Assembly (NCBI RefSeq): GCF_023701485.1
Contig: NZ_JAMQBK010000014.1
Location: 124,001-188,000, forward strand
Source: Aporhodopirellula aestuarii
GTDB lineage: Bacteria; Planctomycetota; Planctomycetia; Pirellulales; Pirellulaceae
DNA length: 64,000 bases
Direction: 5' to 3'
Part shown: piece by piece, positions 43,240-51,511 of the stretch
Layout of the letters: each line of letters begins with the position of its first letter
How positions within the stretch are numbered: position 1 is the first letter of the stretch
Translations under genes and position numbers: made by a program
The notes under the pieces: generated by a model
What the model was told of the DNA's origin: nothing
Seen by the model: the letters and a program-made list of their open reading frames with translations, nothing else
The model's database searches: none

Positions 43240-44760
43240 ATGGCCAAAACTGAACTGCCACCGATCAGCGAAGAAACGATCGAGATGATTGAGGGGCAGG
43301 TCAAGAAAGGAAAAGCGCGGAAGTTCTTTCTGATCAACAAGGGGGCTTCCATCAAAACCTTGGTCGTATTCAAGAAAGGGCCCTTCGGTCCCAAAATTAT
43401 GAAGGCCAAGAAGGATGGCTTCAAAGGCGACGTTGCCTACGGCGTGGTCACAGGATCCGGACAGAAGCTCTTCTTTCAATTGCCCGGCAATGGGGAAGTC
43501 GCTGCGGCCATGAAGGTCGATTCTTGGGAGGAAAAGCCACCGACCAAAAAGGCGAAATTGCGCGAATTCCTCATGGGCAATGGACTTGCGTTTAAACCGA
43601 GTTATCACATCATCACGGACGTAGCCGCCGTTCCCAATCCCGACGCCGAAACGGATGTCCCCGTCGCGCCGCCACCACCTGGTTCAGAAGCCGTTGACGA
43701 TGGAGAGCAGGAATCGGAACCATCACATGACGATGAGGCGGCCCAGCCGCCTCCTGTAGCCGACGATCAGGACCTGGCAAAGAAATTGGCGGTTGGGTTG
43801 AAGAAATTGAAGCCTGCGATGCAAAATGCCGTCTCGGCGGCGCCGGATCAAGCTGCTGACCTCACGGCAACAATGGCTCAACTCGTGGGGCAGATTAAAG
43901 CTCAGCAATATGATTCTGCACGGACCGGGATGGTCGAGTTCGGAAAGCGGATTCAAAGCATTGTGGCTGGCGCGGCGCCGGCCAATGCTGTCCCGGATTT
44001 AGGCAGTAAGCTAGCCGAGTCGCTGAAAAAGCTAAAGCCTGTCGTGGAAAAGGTGGGTGCGTCGCTGCCAGACCAAGCGTCCGAGCTTCGAAACAGGATG
44101 GTGGAAATCGTAAATGATATCAAAGCTCAGCAATTTGAAATCGCAAAAACAAGAATGGCCGAATTAGCTGGCTTGCTCAAGCGTCTGTCCGCCTCCCGGG
44201 CGGACGTGGAAACCGCCGCGACTGATGTGCACGAGCCCTCTTTAGGAATGGCAGAATCCTTGTTGATGGACCTGCTTGCAAACGACGGAGAAGATTTCTT
44301 TGACTCGCTAGCGATGCCAAGTCAACGCAAGTTGACCGATGAAGAGCTTGTTGAGAAGGTACGTCCCGTCGATCCGCTGCGTGCCGTGGCCGTGGGCGGT
44401 CGCGTCATTTGGGAACGCGCAAAAGGCGAAGTTGCCGAGCAATTGGTGGCACTGGAGAAAGCGATGCACGCATCAGGCAACATCGATTTACAGCGTGTCG
44501 CTCGTTTGTGCCGGGATGAGATTACCGACAACTTCCGGCTTGGACTTCGGAACGCTTTGACCGACTTCGACAACGCAGCTCCGGCTGATCAAGAACGTCT
44601 CCGAGGAGAAGCGCTCCATAAGATCACGCAATATCAAGAGCTATTGAGCGCAGACGCGTTGGTGCGATTGTGCGATCACAACCCACTGGGCGTTAAGGTC
44701 GGAATCAAAAGAACACTCTCACCCGCTTTGGAAAAACTGAAAGACGCGCTTTCGCGTTAG
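43240..44760 (+). CDS. Nd-domain protein 4, cassette 4
   Basis: This 506-residue protein carries the most diverged copy of the Nd domain (ISEETIEMIEGQVKKGKARK, FFLINKGASIKTLVVFKKGP, GDVAYGVVTGSGQKLFFQLP, REFLMGNGLAFKPSYHIITD). It has a short Pro run (VAPPPPGSEAVDD) and an acidic linker. Two tandem copies of the ~65-residue helical unit follow (LAVGLKKLKPAMQNAVSAAP ... and LAESLKKLKPVVEKVGASLP ...), where the other Nd proteins have one. The C-terminal domain ends LCDHNPLGVKVGIKRTLSPA then LEKLKDAL. It has no signal peptide or enzyme motif. The alpha/beta-hydrolase gene follows after 51 bases. Confidence 0.8.
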   Translation: MAKTELPPISEETIEMIEGQVKKGKARKFFLINKGASIKTLVVFKKGPFGPKIMKAKKDGFKGDVAYGVVTGSGQKLFFQLPGNGEVAAAMKVDSWEEKPPTKKAKLREFLMGNGLAFKPSYHIITDVAAVPNPDAETDVPVAPPPPGSEAVDDGEQESEPSHDDEAAQPPPVADDQDLAKKLAVGLKKLKPAMQNAVSAAPDQAADLTATMAQLVGQIKAQQYDSARTGMVEFGKRIQSIVAGAAPANAVPDLGSKLAESLKKLKPVVEKVGASLPDQASELRNRMVEIVNDIKAQQFEIAKTRMAELAGLLKRLSASRADVETAATDVHEPSLGMAESLLMDLLANDGEDFFDSLAMPSQRKLTDEELVEKVRPVDPLRAVAVGGRVIWERAKGEVAEQLVALEKAMHASGNIDLQRVARLCRDEITDNFRLGLRNALTDFDNAAPADQERLRGEALHKITQYQELLSADALVRLCDHNPLGVKVGIKRTLSPALEKLKDALSR

Positions 44761-44811
44761 CGTCAATACCATAAATAAGTCGTTCCGACGCATCGATAGA
44801 AAGGTTTCACA

Positions 44812-46416
44812 ATGGCGGATGGTGGCAATCAAGAGTTCACGGTAGCTGTGTTGGCTGCCCTCGACCAACGCATTACAGATTTCGATGCTGCGGACATTCC
44901 AACGACCAATGATTCACCGTTAGACGATCATCGCGTAAGGGATCCACGAGAAGTACTGCCTGAAGTCGAAATGCCTGGAAAAGCGGCGCCAACATCCGGT
45001 ATTGGCAAAGGCCTTGCTAATCAGTTGTTTGGTGACGCTGGTGATCGGGCAACCATAGAGAAGGAAAGAAAGGATGCATTGAAAGAGTTGTATCAGGACG
45101 GTCGAGCTGCGCCGGTTACGATTAGCGCGAATGGTCGCGAGTTACGTGGCAATTTCTTTTCTGTTGCTGGACACAACCTCCGAGGCAATGACTTCCAAGT
45201 TGATACGACGCGTCCCGCCGTTCTTCTTCTCACGGGCAGTCATGGTTCAGCCGAGGACCAAGGTTTCGACGTGGCCTCGTTTTACGCTGGTAACGGAGCC
45301 AATGTGTTGTCCGTCAATTACGGAGGCTTCGGTGGTTCCGATGCGAATGACGTGGGGGAGCTAACTGTCAACCAGGATGGCCAAGCCATGTTGGAGTATC
45401 TGGTTGGGTTAGGCTACGATCCCGAGAACATCATTCTGCATGGCTTTTCGATGGGCGCGACGGTCGCGGCGCAGCTAGAGGCTCAGTACGAGTCCAACGG
45501 CATCTGTTTTCGTGGACAAGTTCAAGATCGCCCTATGCCAAGCGCTAATGATGGTGTCATTGGGCACAGCACGATATTGGGGCGTCTGGGCGGAGCGGCA
45601 CTAGCGAAACGCGGACTGGGCCGGATGAGTGGCAAGAAAGCGTTGCTGGAGCTCAGCAATCCCGCAACGCGCAAAGTCGTTGCAACCGAAGGCAATGAGG
45701 ATGAAAAAGGGGAGTTCGCCAAACGAGGCGAGTCGATGCGCGACAAGCTTGTCGAAGCTGGCCACCAAGTAACGGGTACGAGCACCGGTGGCGACCACAT
45801 GGACCATGAAGCCATGCTTGAAACTCATCGGGATCCACTACTCGACCTAGTTCGTATTGATCTAACGGGTCAGCAGGATTGGCTGCCACCCCAGGAAGAT
45901 CCCTATCTGCAGCAGATCCGGTTGCTGGACACGACGATCGAAGTGATCTCCAGTGAAATCAAGGAGGCCTATCGCCCCATTTTTAGTGAGCTAACGCTAG
46001 GCGAGAACGCCGAACATCCAGTGGACGAACGAAGGGCTGCGTTGGAGAGAGCCTGGCGCCGAATGTTAGCGGTAGAGGATGGTATTGAACAATTCAGGGA
46101 AGCGGGAGGTGATGCGTTGAGGCGTTACAACCACGATTCCATTCTGTTCGCAGGCTACGCAAGAAATATTGAAGATCGTAAGCAGCGGGCAATAAATGCA
46201 TTCGCTGAGATTGAGGGTGCGACATCGGAGACCTTGGGAGAATTAGCGCTGGTAGAACTGAATCAATTGCTACCACGAATTCAAGAACTCACGACAGAGT
46301 TAAACACCGCGGGTGGCCCAGCGATTGAGAATTCCCCGTTAGAAGACGAAATATTGAGGTTGGCCAAACGTTGCCACACGCTCGAAACCATGATCGAATT
46401 TAATGACCACGAGTGA
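44812..46416 (+). CDS. alpha/beta-hydrolase with helical tail, candidate effector
   Basis: This 534-residue protein has a ~90-residue acidic, helical N-terminus, then an alpha/beta-hydrolase core at about 100-345: PAVLLLTGSHGSAEDQGFD (strand plus oxyanion loop), YAGNGANVLSVNYGGFGGSD, the nucleophile elbow ILHGFSMGATVAAQLE with S213 in G-F-S-M-G, and a late GGDHMDHEAM where H329 or H332 could be the catalytic His. The C-terminal ~180 residues are helical (RAALERAWRRMLAVEDGIEQ). No signal peptide. The family acts on esters, lipids or peptides; the exact substrate cannot be read. Context behind an Nd gene suggests a delivered hydrolase, possibly a lipase-type effector, but a housekeeping hydrolase is not excluded. 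Confidence 0.75.
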   Translation: MADGGNQEFTVAVLAALDQRITDFDAADIPTTNDSPLDDHRVRDPREVLPEVEMPGKAAPTSGIGKGLANQLFGDAGDRATIEKERKDALKELYQDGRAAPVTISANGRELRGNFFSVAGHNLRGNDFQVDTTRPAVLLLTGSHGSAEDQGFDVASFYAGNGANVLSVNYGGFGGSDANDVGELTVNQDGQAMLEYLVGLGYDPENIILHGFSMGATVAAQLEAQYESNGICFRGQVQDRPMPSANDGVIGHSTILGRLGGAALAKRGLGRMSGKKALLELSNPATRKVVATEGNEDEKGEFAKRGESMRDKLVEAGHQVTGTSTGGDHMDHEAMLETHRDPLLDLVRIDLTGQQDWLPPQEDPYLQQIRLLDTTIEVISSEIKEAYRPIFSELTLGENAEHPVDERRAALERAWRRMLAVEDGIEQFREAGGDALRRYNHDSILFAGYARNIEDRKQRAINAFAEIEGATSETLGELALVELNQLLPRIQELTTELNTAGGPAIENSPLEDEILRLAKRCHTLETMIEFNDHE

Positions 46417-46466
46417 CTGAGCTGTTGTGTCGGGCACAGTCGAAACCGATTGTCAGGAGAGAGTAA

Positions 46467-48296
46467 ATGAGCGGCGATAAGGTTGTCTATGATGTCACGT
46501 TGAAAATAGGCCTCGAGCAACTGTACGCGTTGGAACAGGAGATTCTCGAAAGCCGCGCAGAACGCGATCGTCAACTGGACACGGCCCGAAGCGAAATGTC
46601 GGAGTTCGCAGGACGGCCTCGAGTTACCAACCATTGCCAGATCGCGATGGAGGAATTGGAGGACGAGAGACGAAATCTCCTACATGATTTTGATGACCGG
46701 CTGGGGCCCGAGGATGAGCTTTTTCGGACTTCAGTCTTGGAACCGGTTGCCGCACTGCTTCCTCGGATTGAGAATGAAATCAAACAAAAGCGATTTCCCA
46801 TTGGTATTGAAACCCTGCCAGAACTAAGCCCCGTTCTCCGCAATCTCGAATTTGCGTTGCGAGCATTCTCGGAGGAACTCCAATTAATTGATCGAGACCA
46901 GCTCGCAGATCGATCCGCACAACTCGAGCTCTACATCGAAATTACTCAATTCAAGATGGACGCCTTGGCGAGGGTATTGGAATCGGCCAACCAGCAGGCA
47001 GATCGAATAGCCGCCAGAGTTGAGGAGCTGCGAGGGGCAAGTTTGCAGGAGTTGGAGGACGCTCAGGTTATTGAAACCGTACACCGAATTTCGGACGCTA
47101 TCACCGCCAACTGGATTCAGGATATTGGCGATGTCGTCCCGGACGCAGGAGAAGACGAAATCGGAAACCCCGCTCGTGAAGATCTCAATGCCCTTGCAAA
47201 TTTTTACGCCCATTGCGATGACTATCAGCGGCAAGCAGTTCTTGAATCGGGATTGGCTCCCAAGGCTCTGGGCGTGCTACTGCCGCAAATAGAATTTCCG
47301 CAGGTCATGATTACCGTCGAAACGATTGTCAATGAGTTTGCACAAGACGACGAGTATATGGATCAGTTGTTGGGAGCTATGATTGCCGATGAATTTTCCA
47401 ACGCAAGTTCCAGCACGTCACCTTTGAGATCTAAAACGGCTAGCTCAAAGTTGTTGACTACCTACGCACTGTCCTCGGGCGGAATCGAGTTCTGCCAGGG
47501 TAGCATCGCAGACATGGTCGTCTCTGTGAAGGACGTCGATTTAAGTATCAAGCTGCCCCAAGACATTTCCATGGATGATCGGGAAGCTTATATGAACGCG
47601 CTTGCAACGCGGGATGCGAACATCGAGACCCACATCAACTTATTCCGGCAGTTTGTCGAAAAGATTTGCGCCCAGCCAGTTCCCTCGTCGATCGCCAAGT
47701 CCTGCATGCTGCAGTACGACGCAGCCATGAAACGGTTTGCCGAATACGACGATGCCCCACGGCGGGCGATCGCATACGTAGGCGGATTCGTCGTTTTGCG
47801 TCTGATCTGTCCGGCGTTGACAAATTATGATTTCCAAGGTGATCGGGATGCACTTAAAGCCGCGACGATTCAGAGCAGATTAATCCAGTCTCTAGCCAGT
47901 GGCACGGAGCCGGAAAATGTGGATATGCAGGTATTTGTGCCGCTTTTGAGAGAGCTACGAACCAGGATGGACGACTTCTTGATGCTTGCCGTTAATCGGG
48001 GGCGGGCTGCGTACGATGAAATGAGTGCAAGCGACGAAGCGGTGCTGGCCTTGGAGAGCAATGTACTGGTCGGGGAGGCTTTTTCCGAACCCTCTGAATC
48101 AGACCCGTTGGGAACGCTGGCGGCGGACGCGTCGACCGTTTTAGGGAACGCGATCAATGATCTGCGCACCCAACGCTCCACCGACTACGAATGGGATTCT
48201 TTGGTAACGATGCGCGAAGCAAACCAAGCAGACTTTGACACGCTCGTAATGGGGGAACGACGCGAGATCTTGAACCTGGTTGCGCAGAGCGGATAG
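46467..48296 (+). CDS. RasGAP-domain protein, candidate eukaryote-directed effector
   Basis: This 609-residue protein has a coiled-coil N-terminal half (LEQLYALEQEILESRAERDR, DALARVLESANQQADRI). From about residue 270 it matches Ras GTPase-activating domains: ITVETIVNEFAQDDEYMDQL, then SPLRSKTASSKLLTTYALSS, where R321 falls on the arginine finger (F-R-x-x-x-x-A-x-K/T), then the signature YVGGFVVLRLICPALTNYDF with R445. In human RasGAPs the corresponding signature reads VGGFlFLRlICPAilnP, so the match is very close. RasGAPs stimulate GTP hydrolysis by Ras and switch it off. Start ATG has AGGAGAG upstream. No signal peptide. It is the last gene of cassette 4; delivery through the T6SS is inferred from context. 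Confidence 0.85.
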   Translation: MSGDKVVYDVTLKIGLEQLYALEQEILESRAERDRQLDTARSEMSEFAGRPRVTNHCQIAMEELEDERRNLLHDFDDRLGPEDELFRTSVLEPVAALLPRIENEIKQKRFPIGIETLPELSPVLRNLEFALRAFSEELQLIDRDQLADRSAQLELYIEITQFKMDALARVLESANQQADRIAARVEELRGASLQELEDAQVIETVHRISDAITANWIQDIGDVVPDAGEDEIGNPAREDLNALANFYAHCDDYQRQAVLESGLAPKALGVLLPQIEFPQVMITVETIVNEFAQDDEYMDQLLGAMIADEFSNASSSTSPLRSKTASSKLLTTYALSSGGIEFCQGSIADMVVSVKDVDLSIKLPQDISMDDREAYMNALATRDANIETHINLFRQFVEKICAQPVPSSIAKSCMLQYDAAMKRFAEYDDAPRRAIAYVGGFVVLRLICPALTNYDFQGDRDALKAATIQSRLIQSLASGTEPENVDMQVFVPLLRELRTRMDDFLMLAVNRGRAAYDEMSASDEAVLALESNVLVGEAFSEPSESDPLGTLAADASTVLGNAINDLRTQRSTDYEWDSLVTMREANQADFDTLVMGERREILNLVAQSG

Positions 48297-48365
48297 CAAC
48301 CATGCGAGACTCGGGTCAGCCACGGGATGCAACAATCATTTCGCAGGCTGTTGCCTTGTTGGCGG

Positions 48366-48743
48366 CTACCTTAGAGCCAAGCGAATTCGCGAAACCAGTT
48401 CGGGGAATTTAGAAATCGATGCGTTGTATTGTTGCATGACCAGCTTATGACATTCAGTGTGTGCCCTGACCCAATCGGCTTGTGCCCAATCTCGTGCGTC
48501 CGACGGTTGCTGGTAGACGCGCTCAAAGGCACTACGAATCGACGCATCAATGTTGATCTGCGCATCTGCCGTCGAGGCAATATGCTTTCCATAAAGCGTC
48601 GCCGCCGCTCCGGTTGGAACAGGATCGGAAGCAAGATAAAAGTCGAGGGTCTCTTCTGAACGGAACGCTGCCATAAGCTTACACAGAAACGGAACTGCCG
48701 CTGGTTTCGCCAAGACGTCGTCAATCGTCGGTTTCGGATCCAC
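48366..48743 (-). CDS. RGS-like domain protein, 5' end uncertain
   Basis: Residues 6-115 match the RGS (regulator of G-protein signalling) fold: TIDDVLAKPAAVPFLCKLMA, FRSEETLDFYLA (RGS: ySEENieFWla), LYGKHIASTADAQ then INIDASIRSAFERVYQQP (RGS: fI...A..eiNiDs.tR), and WAQADWVRAHTECHKLVMQQ. The residue matching Asn-88 of RGS4 is T32; that matching Asn-128 is N64. RGS domains accelerate GTP hydrolysis by G-alpha subunits. The 125-residue call from a GTG at 48743 begins just before the domain. A coding-like reading continues upstream (QFESFLDARVLAV) to a TAA, and the overlapping frame opens with an ATG at 48823 (MTDIPKDSSLPAKRRN), so a frameshift near 48785 may have split a longer gene. It converges on the RasGAP gene. 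Confidence 0.68.
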   Translation of the reverse strand: MDPKPTIDDVLAKPAAVPFLCKLMAAFRSEETLDFYLASDPVPTGAAATLYGKHIASTADAQINIDASIRSAFERVYQQPSDARDWAQADWVRAHTECHKLVMQQYNASISKFPELVSRIRLALR

Positions 48744-49693
48744 AGCGAGAACGCGCGCGTCCAGAAAGCTTTCAAATTGCGGCGTTTAGCAGGTAGGCTG
48801 GAGTCTTTCGGTATATCTGTCATTTGATGCTAATCACAGTTCCTACGTTCAACCAAGGCAATCACAAGACTGCCAAAAATTCGTTATAGGCAAGACATGT
48901 CGCTATCCCTTTCGCGATTTGCGCGAATGGTTAGTCACGATCGTGACGACACGTCATAGCCACGGACGTGAGTCTCCGTGGTTAGGGAAAACAAAGCGAA
49001 GCAAGTCGCAACGCGACGACGCAAAACCAGGGCGTGCGCACGACTGACCCACCGGGAGCGGCATCTGTCATCGCTCCGCGACTTGAGATGTGTGCAGGCG
49101 ACGTCGCCCCCGGACTCGCGTCCGGGGCTTTCGCCTGCCGTCGCTATCGCGACTTGGAATGGAAGCAATGCTGGCGCGGCCTTGTATGTCCACGTCTTTG
49201 CAACGATTCAGCGGTCCAGAGATTTAGCAGTCCATGCTAACGTCCGAATGGCTCATGGGATTTTAGAATTAATCCTGCCTACCTGCTTAGTTCGCCTACC
49301 AGTCCAATAAAGTGGCTGGTTCTTGAATCTCTTGGCGTCGTATGATTCGTAATGTTCGGGATCACTTTTGTAACCCAAACCGCACACTTGTTGGCCGTGG
49401 GCTTCTTCGATACGACCTTGAGAGTAAAGTTAGCTATCAGCAGATTGATAATTCTCAATCAGAAGTGGCCACCTACCAAGATACTAGCCTTGGATGGATC
49501 TGGTACCGCAAACCGGTCATAGACCAATTGGCAAGTTTTAGCCGTGGTACTGGGGATTGGCATCTTCCAGCGCGCGCGTAAATTCCGCCGCACGACGTCC
49601 TCGACCGCATCTCTGTCCTGAGCGCAGAGACCTAGTATTAACGGATGAGAAACGCGGAAACGATTTATTGATTCTCCTGCACAAATGAATCGA
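48744..49693. other. intergenic region with inverted repeats
   Basis: About 950 bases lack a convincing gene apart from the possible RGS 5' extension up to 48823. It holds a perfect 14-bp palindrome gtcacgatcgtgac (48934-48947), a 7-bp-stem hairpin ccacgga...tccgtgg (48960-48981) and a larger hairpin at 49094-49138. A 79-codon open frame at 49342-49581 has no recognisable features. Confidence 0.45.
49094..49138. repeat. nested hairpin repeat
   Basis: Outer arms gcaggcga (49094-49101) and tcgcctgc (49131-49138) enclose inner arms gcccccgga and tccggggc around ctcgcg. It resembles the many intergenic hairpins seen in Rhodopirellula-type genomes; no T-run follows. Confidence 0.6.
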
Positions 49694-51511
49694 TCAGAGA
49701 TCTCCCAGTAGGGCTTCGAGTTCGGGGTCCATGGCGTCGTCGGATTCGGGGGCTGGTTCGTCACCGCCGCCGAGTTCGGCGAGTAATGCATCTAAGTCGT
49801 CGTCAGCGTCGCTTTCGGTTGACGGTTCCGTGGCTGCTGGATCTGCCGTGTCCGATGTGGGCTCTGCGGCGGGAGCGTCATCCGTTGTGGTATCGAGGTC
49901 CGCCAACAGCGCATCTAAGTCATCGTCAACTGAGTCGTCGTCCGAGACTGGTTCTGCTGGCTGACTAGCCGGCGTGGGTTGTGTTGTCGGCAAGGCAGGG
50001 ATCTGGCTTCCGGCCGCGATTTCGATCGGTGCCCACGGCCCAGCTAACTCGGCTCCCGCCAACGATCGGAATCCACCTACTCTCACCTCGTTTCGGCCCT
50101 TGATCGATAGCACCGGGATGAAGTTCTGCGAATTCACGTGCGCGGCAAGCCGATCCGAGAGCAGGCGATCGGTGCAGGGCAGTGCAATCTGGTCGCCGTG
50201 CTGATCGGTGTAGTAATAGAACGGAATGTCATCGACGCCCAAAATCGATCCGAGCTTCATGTCCTTGAGACCTTGGGACTGATACGTCAGCCCAATGAGA
50301 AGGCCCGACAAAAACGAGCTGTTTCCCCACAACATTCCGCTGACACCGCTGCGAGGAGTGAACTCCTCGAACTCAAAAGAATCGATCGGTTCACTCTTCT
50401 TGCCGTACGGCCAACGCAACATGAATCGTGGCACCGTCAACGCCAGATACGCCGCCTCGGGCAACGCATAGAGCTGATCCCATGATTGTTTGACAACCGG
50501 ATGCACATCCTCGGGATTGAGTTTCTTAAGACATTCTTTACTGATCGAAGCAATGAAGGGCGCATTCGCACTGGCACAAATTTTGGCCATCCTTCCGAGC
50601 AGATCGGCATGAGGCGGGGTTTGCTCGAACGTGTAATTGCCGATTAACACAGAGAGTGCACCTTGTTGGGCGTCGAGCGACGGCTGTTCGACGAGCAATT
50701 TGTAGAGTCCCGTATCCTCCAAATTCTCAGCCGAACTCAGATCGGCGGCGATCTCTTCTGCCGAGATGTCGTAAAGCACGATCTGCAGGTTGACATCAGT
50801 CTCAATCCTGCGGACCAACAACTCGATGCACCGCCAGACCGACTCCAAGGCTTGAAAGTCGGGATCGTGGAGAACACGGCGCATCGTATCGGACAAGGCG
50901 TCGTCTACCGTCGCGAGCATTTGTTCCTGACGCGGATCCGCTTCAACCGACAAGTGCGGCCGGATGAGCTGCTTGATCAGATTGTTGATCGGCGTTTCGG
51001 CATCGTTCGCCGTGGGGCGTCCCACAAGCGACGCGAAATCGCTCATTTTCATGTTGGGCATTTGCGTGCCGCGGGCTCGTCGAGCCAGATGACTGTTGCG
51101 TTCGACGGCATCGGTACCGCACAGGCTTTGAACAGCCCGAGCGGCTCCTTCAAACGTGGAATTGTCCGCGAGTTTCTTTCGCAGCCCCGCTAATTTGGAG
51201 AACACGTCGAGCTGGTCGTATAACTGATCAGGATGAAAGTCATCCATCTCCGTCAGTGGAATTTTCGCAGTCCCACCATCGTCGCCAATTGGCAGTCTCA
51301 GTTGGATGTCGAGCCTTTCGATGATCTCATCTAGATTATCGACATCGACGCGGAGTGGCGTTTTCGACGCCAGCTCGTCCCCAATTTCGAGACGCCCGGT
51401 GTTGGCCCGGCCAGAAAGATCACCCAATACGGCGATCCGAAAAGGTCCGCCACCGGCCGGTCTGGCCGCCGCATTTGAAATGCGGCCAAAATTGACTGAA
51501 TACTCCATCAC
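49694..51511 (-). CDS. TssB-TssC fused sheath-like protein
   Basis: This 605-residue protein joins both T6SS sheath subunits. Residues about 20-135 are TssB-like (GPFRIAVLGDLSGRANTGRL, TPLRVDVDNLDEIIERLDIQ, TEMDDFHPDQLYDQLDVFS). Residues about 180-490 are TssC-like (FQALESVWRCIELLVRRIET, GALSVLIGNYTFEQTPPHAD, ASANAPFIASISKE, LTVPRFMLRWPYGKKSEPID, MLWGNSSFLSGLLIGLTYQS). The final ~110 residues are a low-complexity acidic Ala/Pro/Thr tail with three D-D-L-D-A-L-L-A-type motifs (the last is PELEALLGDL), like the TssB tail at 5199-5300. Start is GTG at 51511 with ATG directly after. It stands alone and away from the core operon. It could be a sheath cap, an alternative sheath or a regulator of polymerisation; none is shown. 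Confidence 0.85.
   Translation of the reverse strand: MMEYSVNFGRISNAAARPAGGGPFRIAVLGDLSGRANTGRLEIGDELASKTPLRVDVDNLDEIIERLDIQLRLPIGDDGGTAKIPLTEMDDFHPDQLYDQLDVFSKLAGLRKKLADNSTFEGAARAVQSLCGTDAVERNSHLARRARGTQMPNMKMSDFASLVGRPTANDAETPINNLIKQLIRPHLSVEADPRQEQMLATVDDALSDTMRRVLHDPDFQALESVWRCIELLVRRIETDVNLQIVLYDISAEEIAADLSSAENLEDTGLYKLLVEQPSLDAQQGALSVLIGNYTFEQTPPHADLLGRMAKICASANAPFIASISKECLKKLNPEDVHPVVKQSWDQLYALPEAAYLALTVPRFMLRWPYGKKSEPIDSFEFEEFTPRSGVSGMLWGNSSFLSGLLIGLTYQSQGLKDMKLGSILGVDDIPFYYYTDQHGDQIALPCTDRLLSDRLAAHVNSQNFIPVLSIKGRNEVRVGGFRSLAGAELAGPWAPIEIAAGSQIPALPTTQPTPASQPAEPVSDDDSVDDDLDALLADLDTTTDDAPAAEPTSDTADPAATEPSTESDADDDLDALLAELGGGDEPAPESDDAMDPELEALLGDL

Noticed and set aside
48371-48823. 150-codon minus-strand open frame overlapping the RGS gene
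   Set aside because: Beyond its first ~15 residues it reads as Arg/Ser-rich shadow sequence of the RGS frame.
49342-49581. 79-codon open frame in the intergenic region
   Set aside because: No recognisable features, ribosome-binding site or relation to neighbours.
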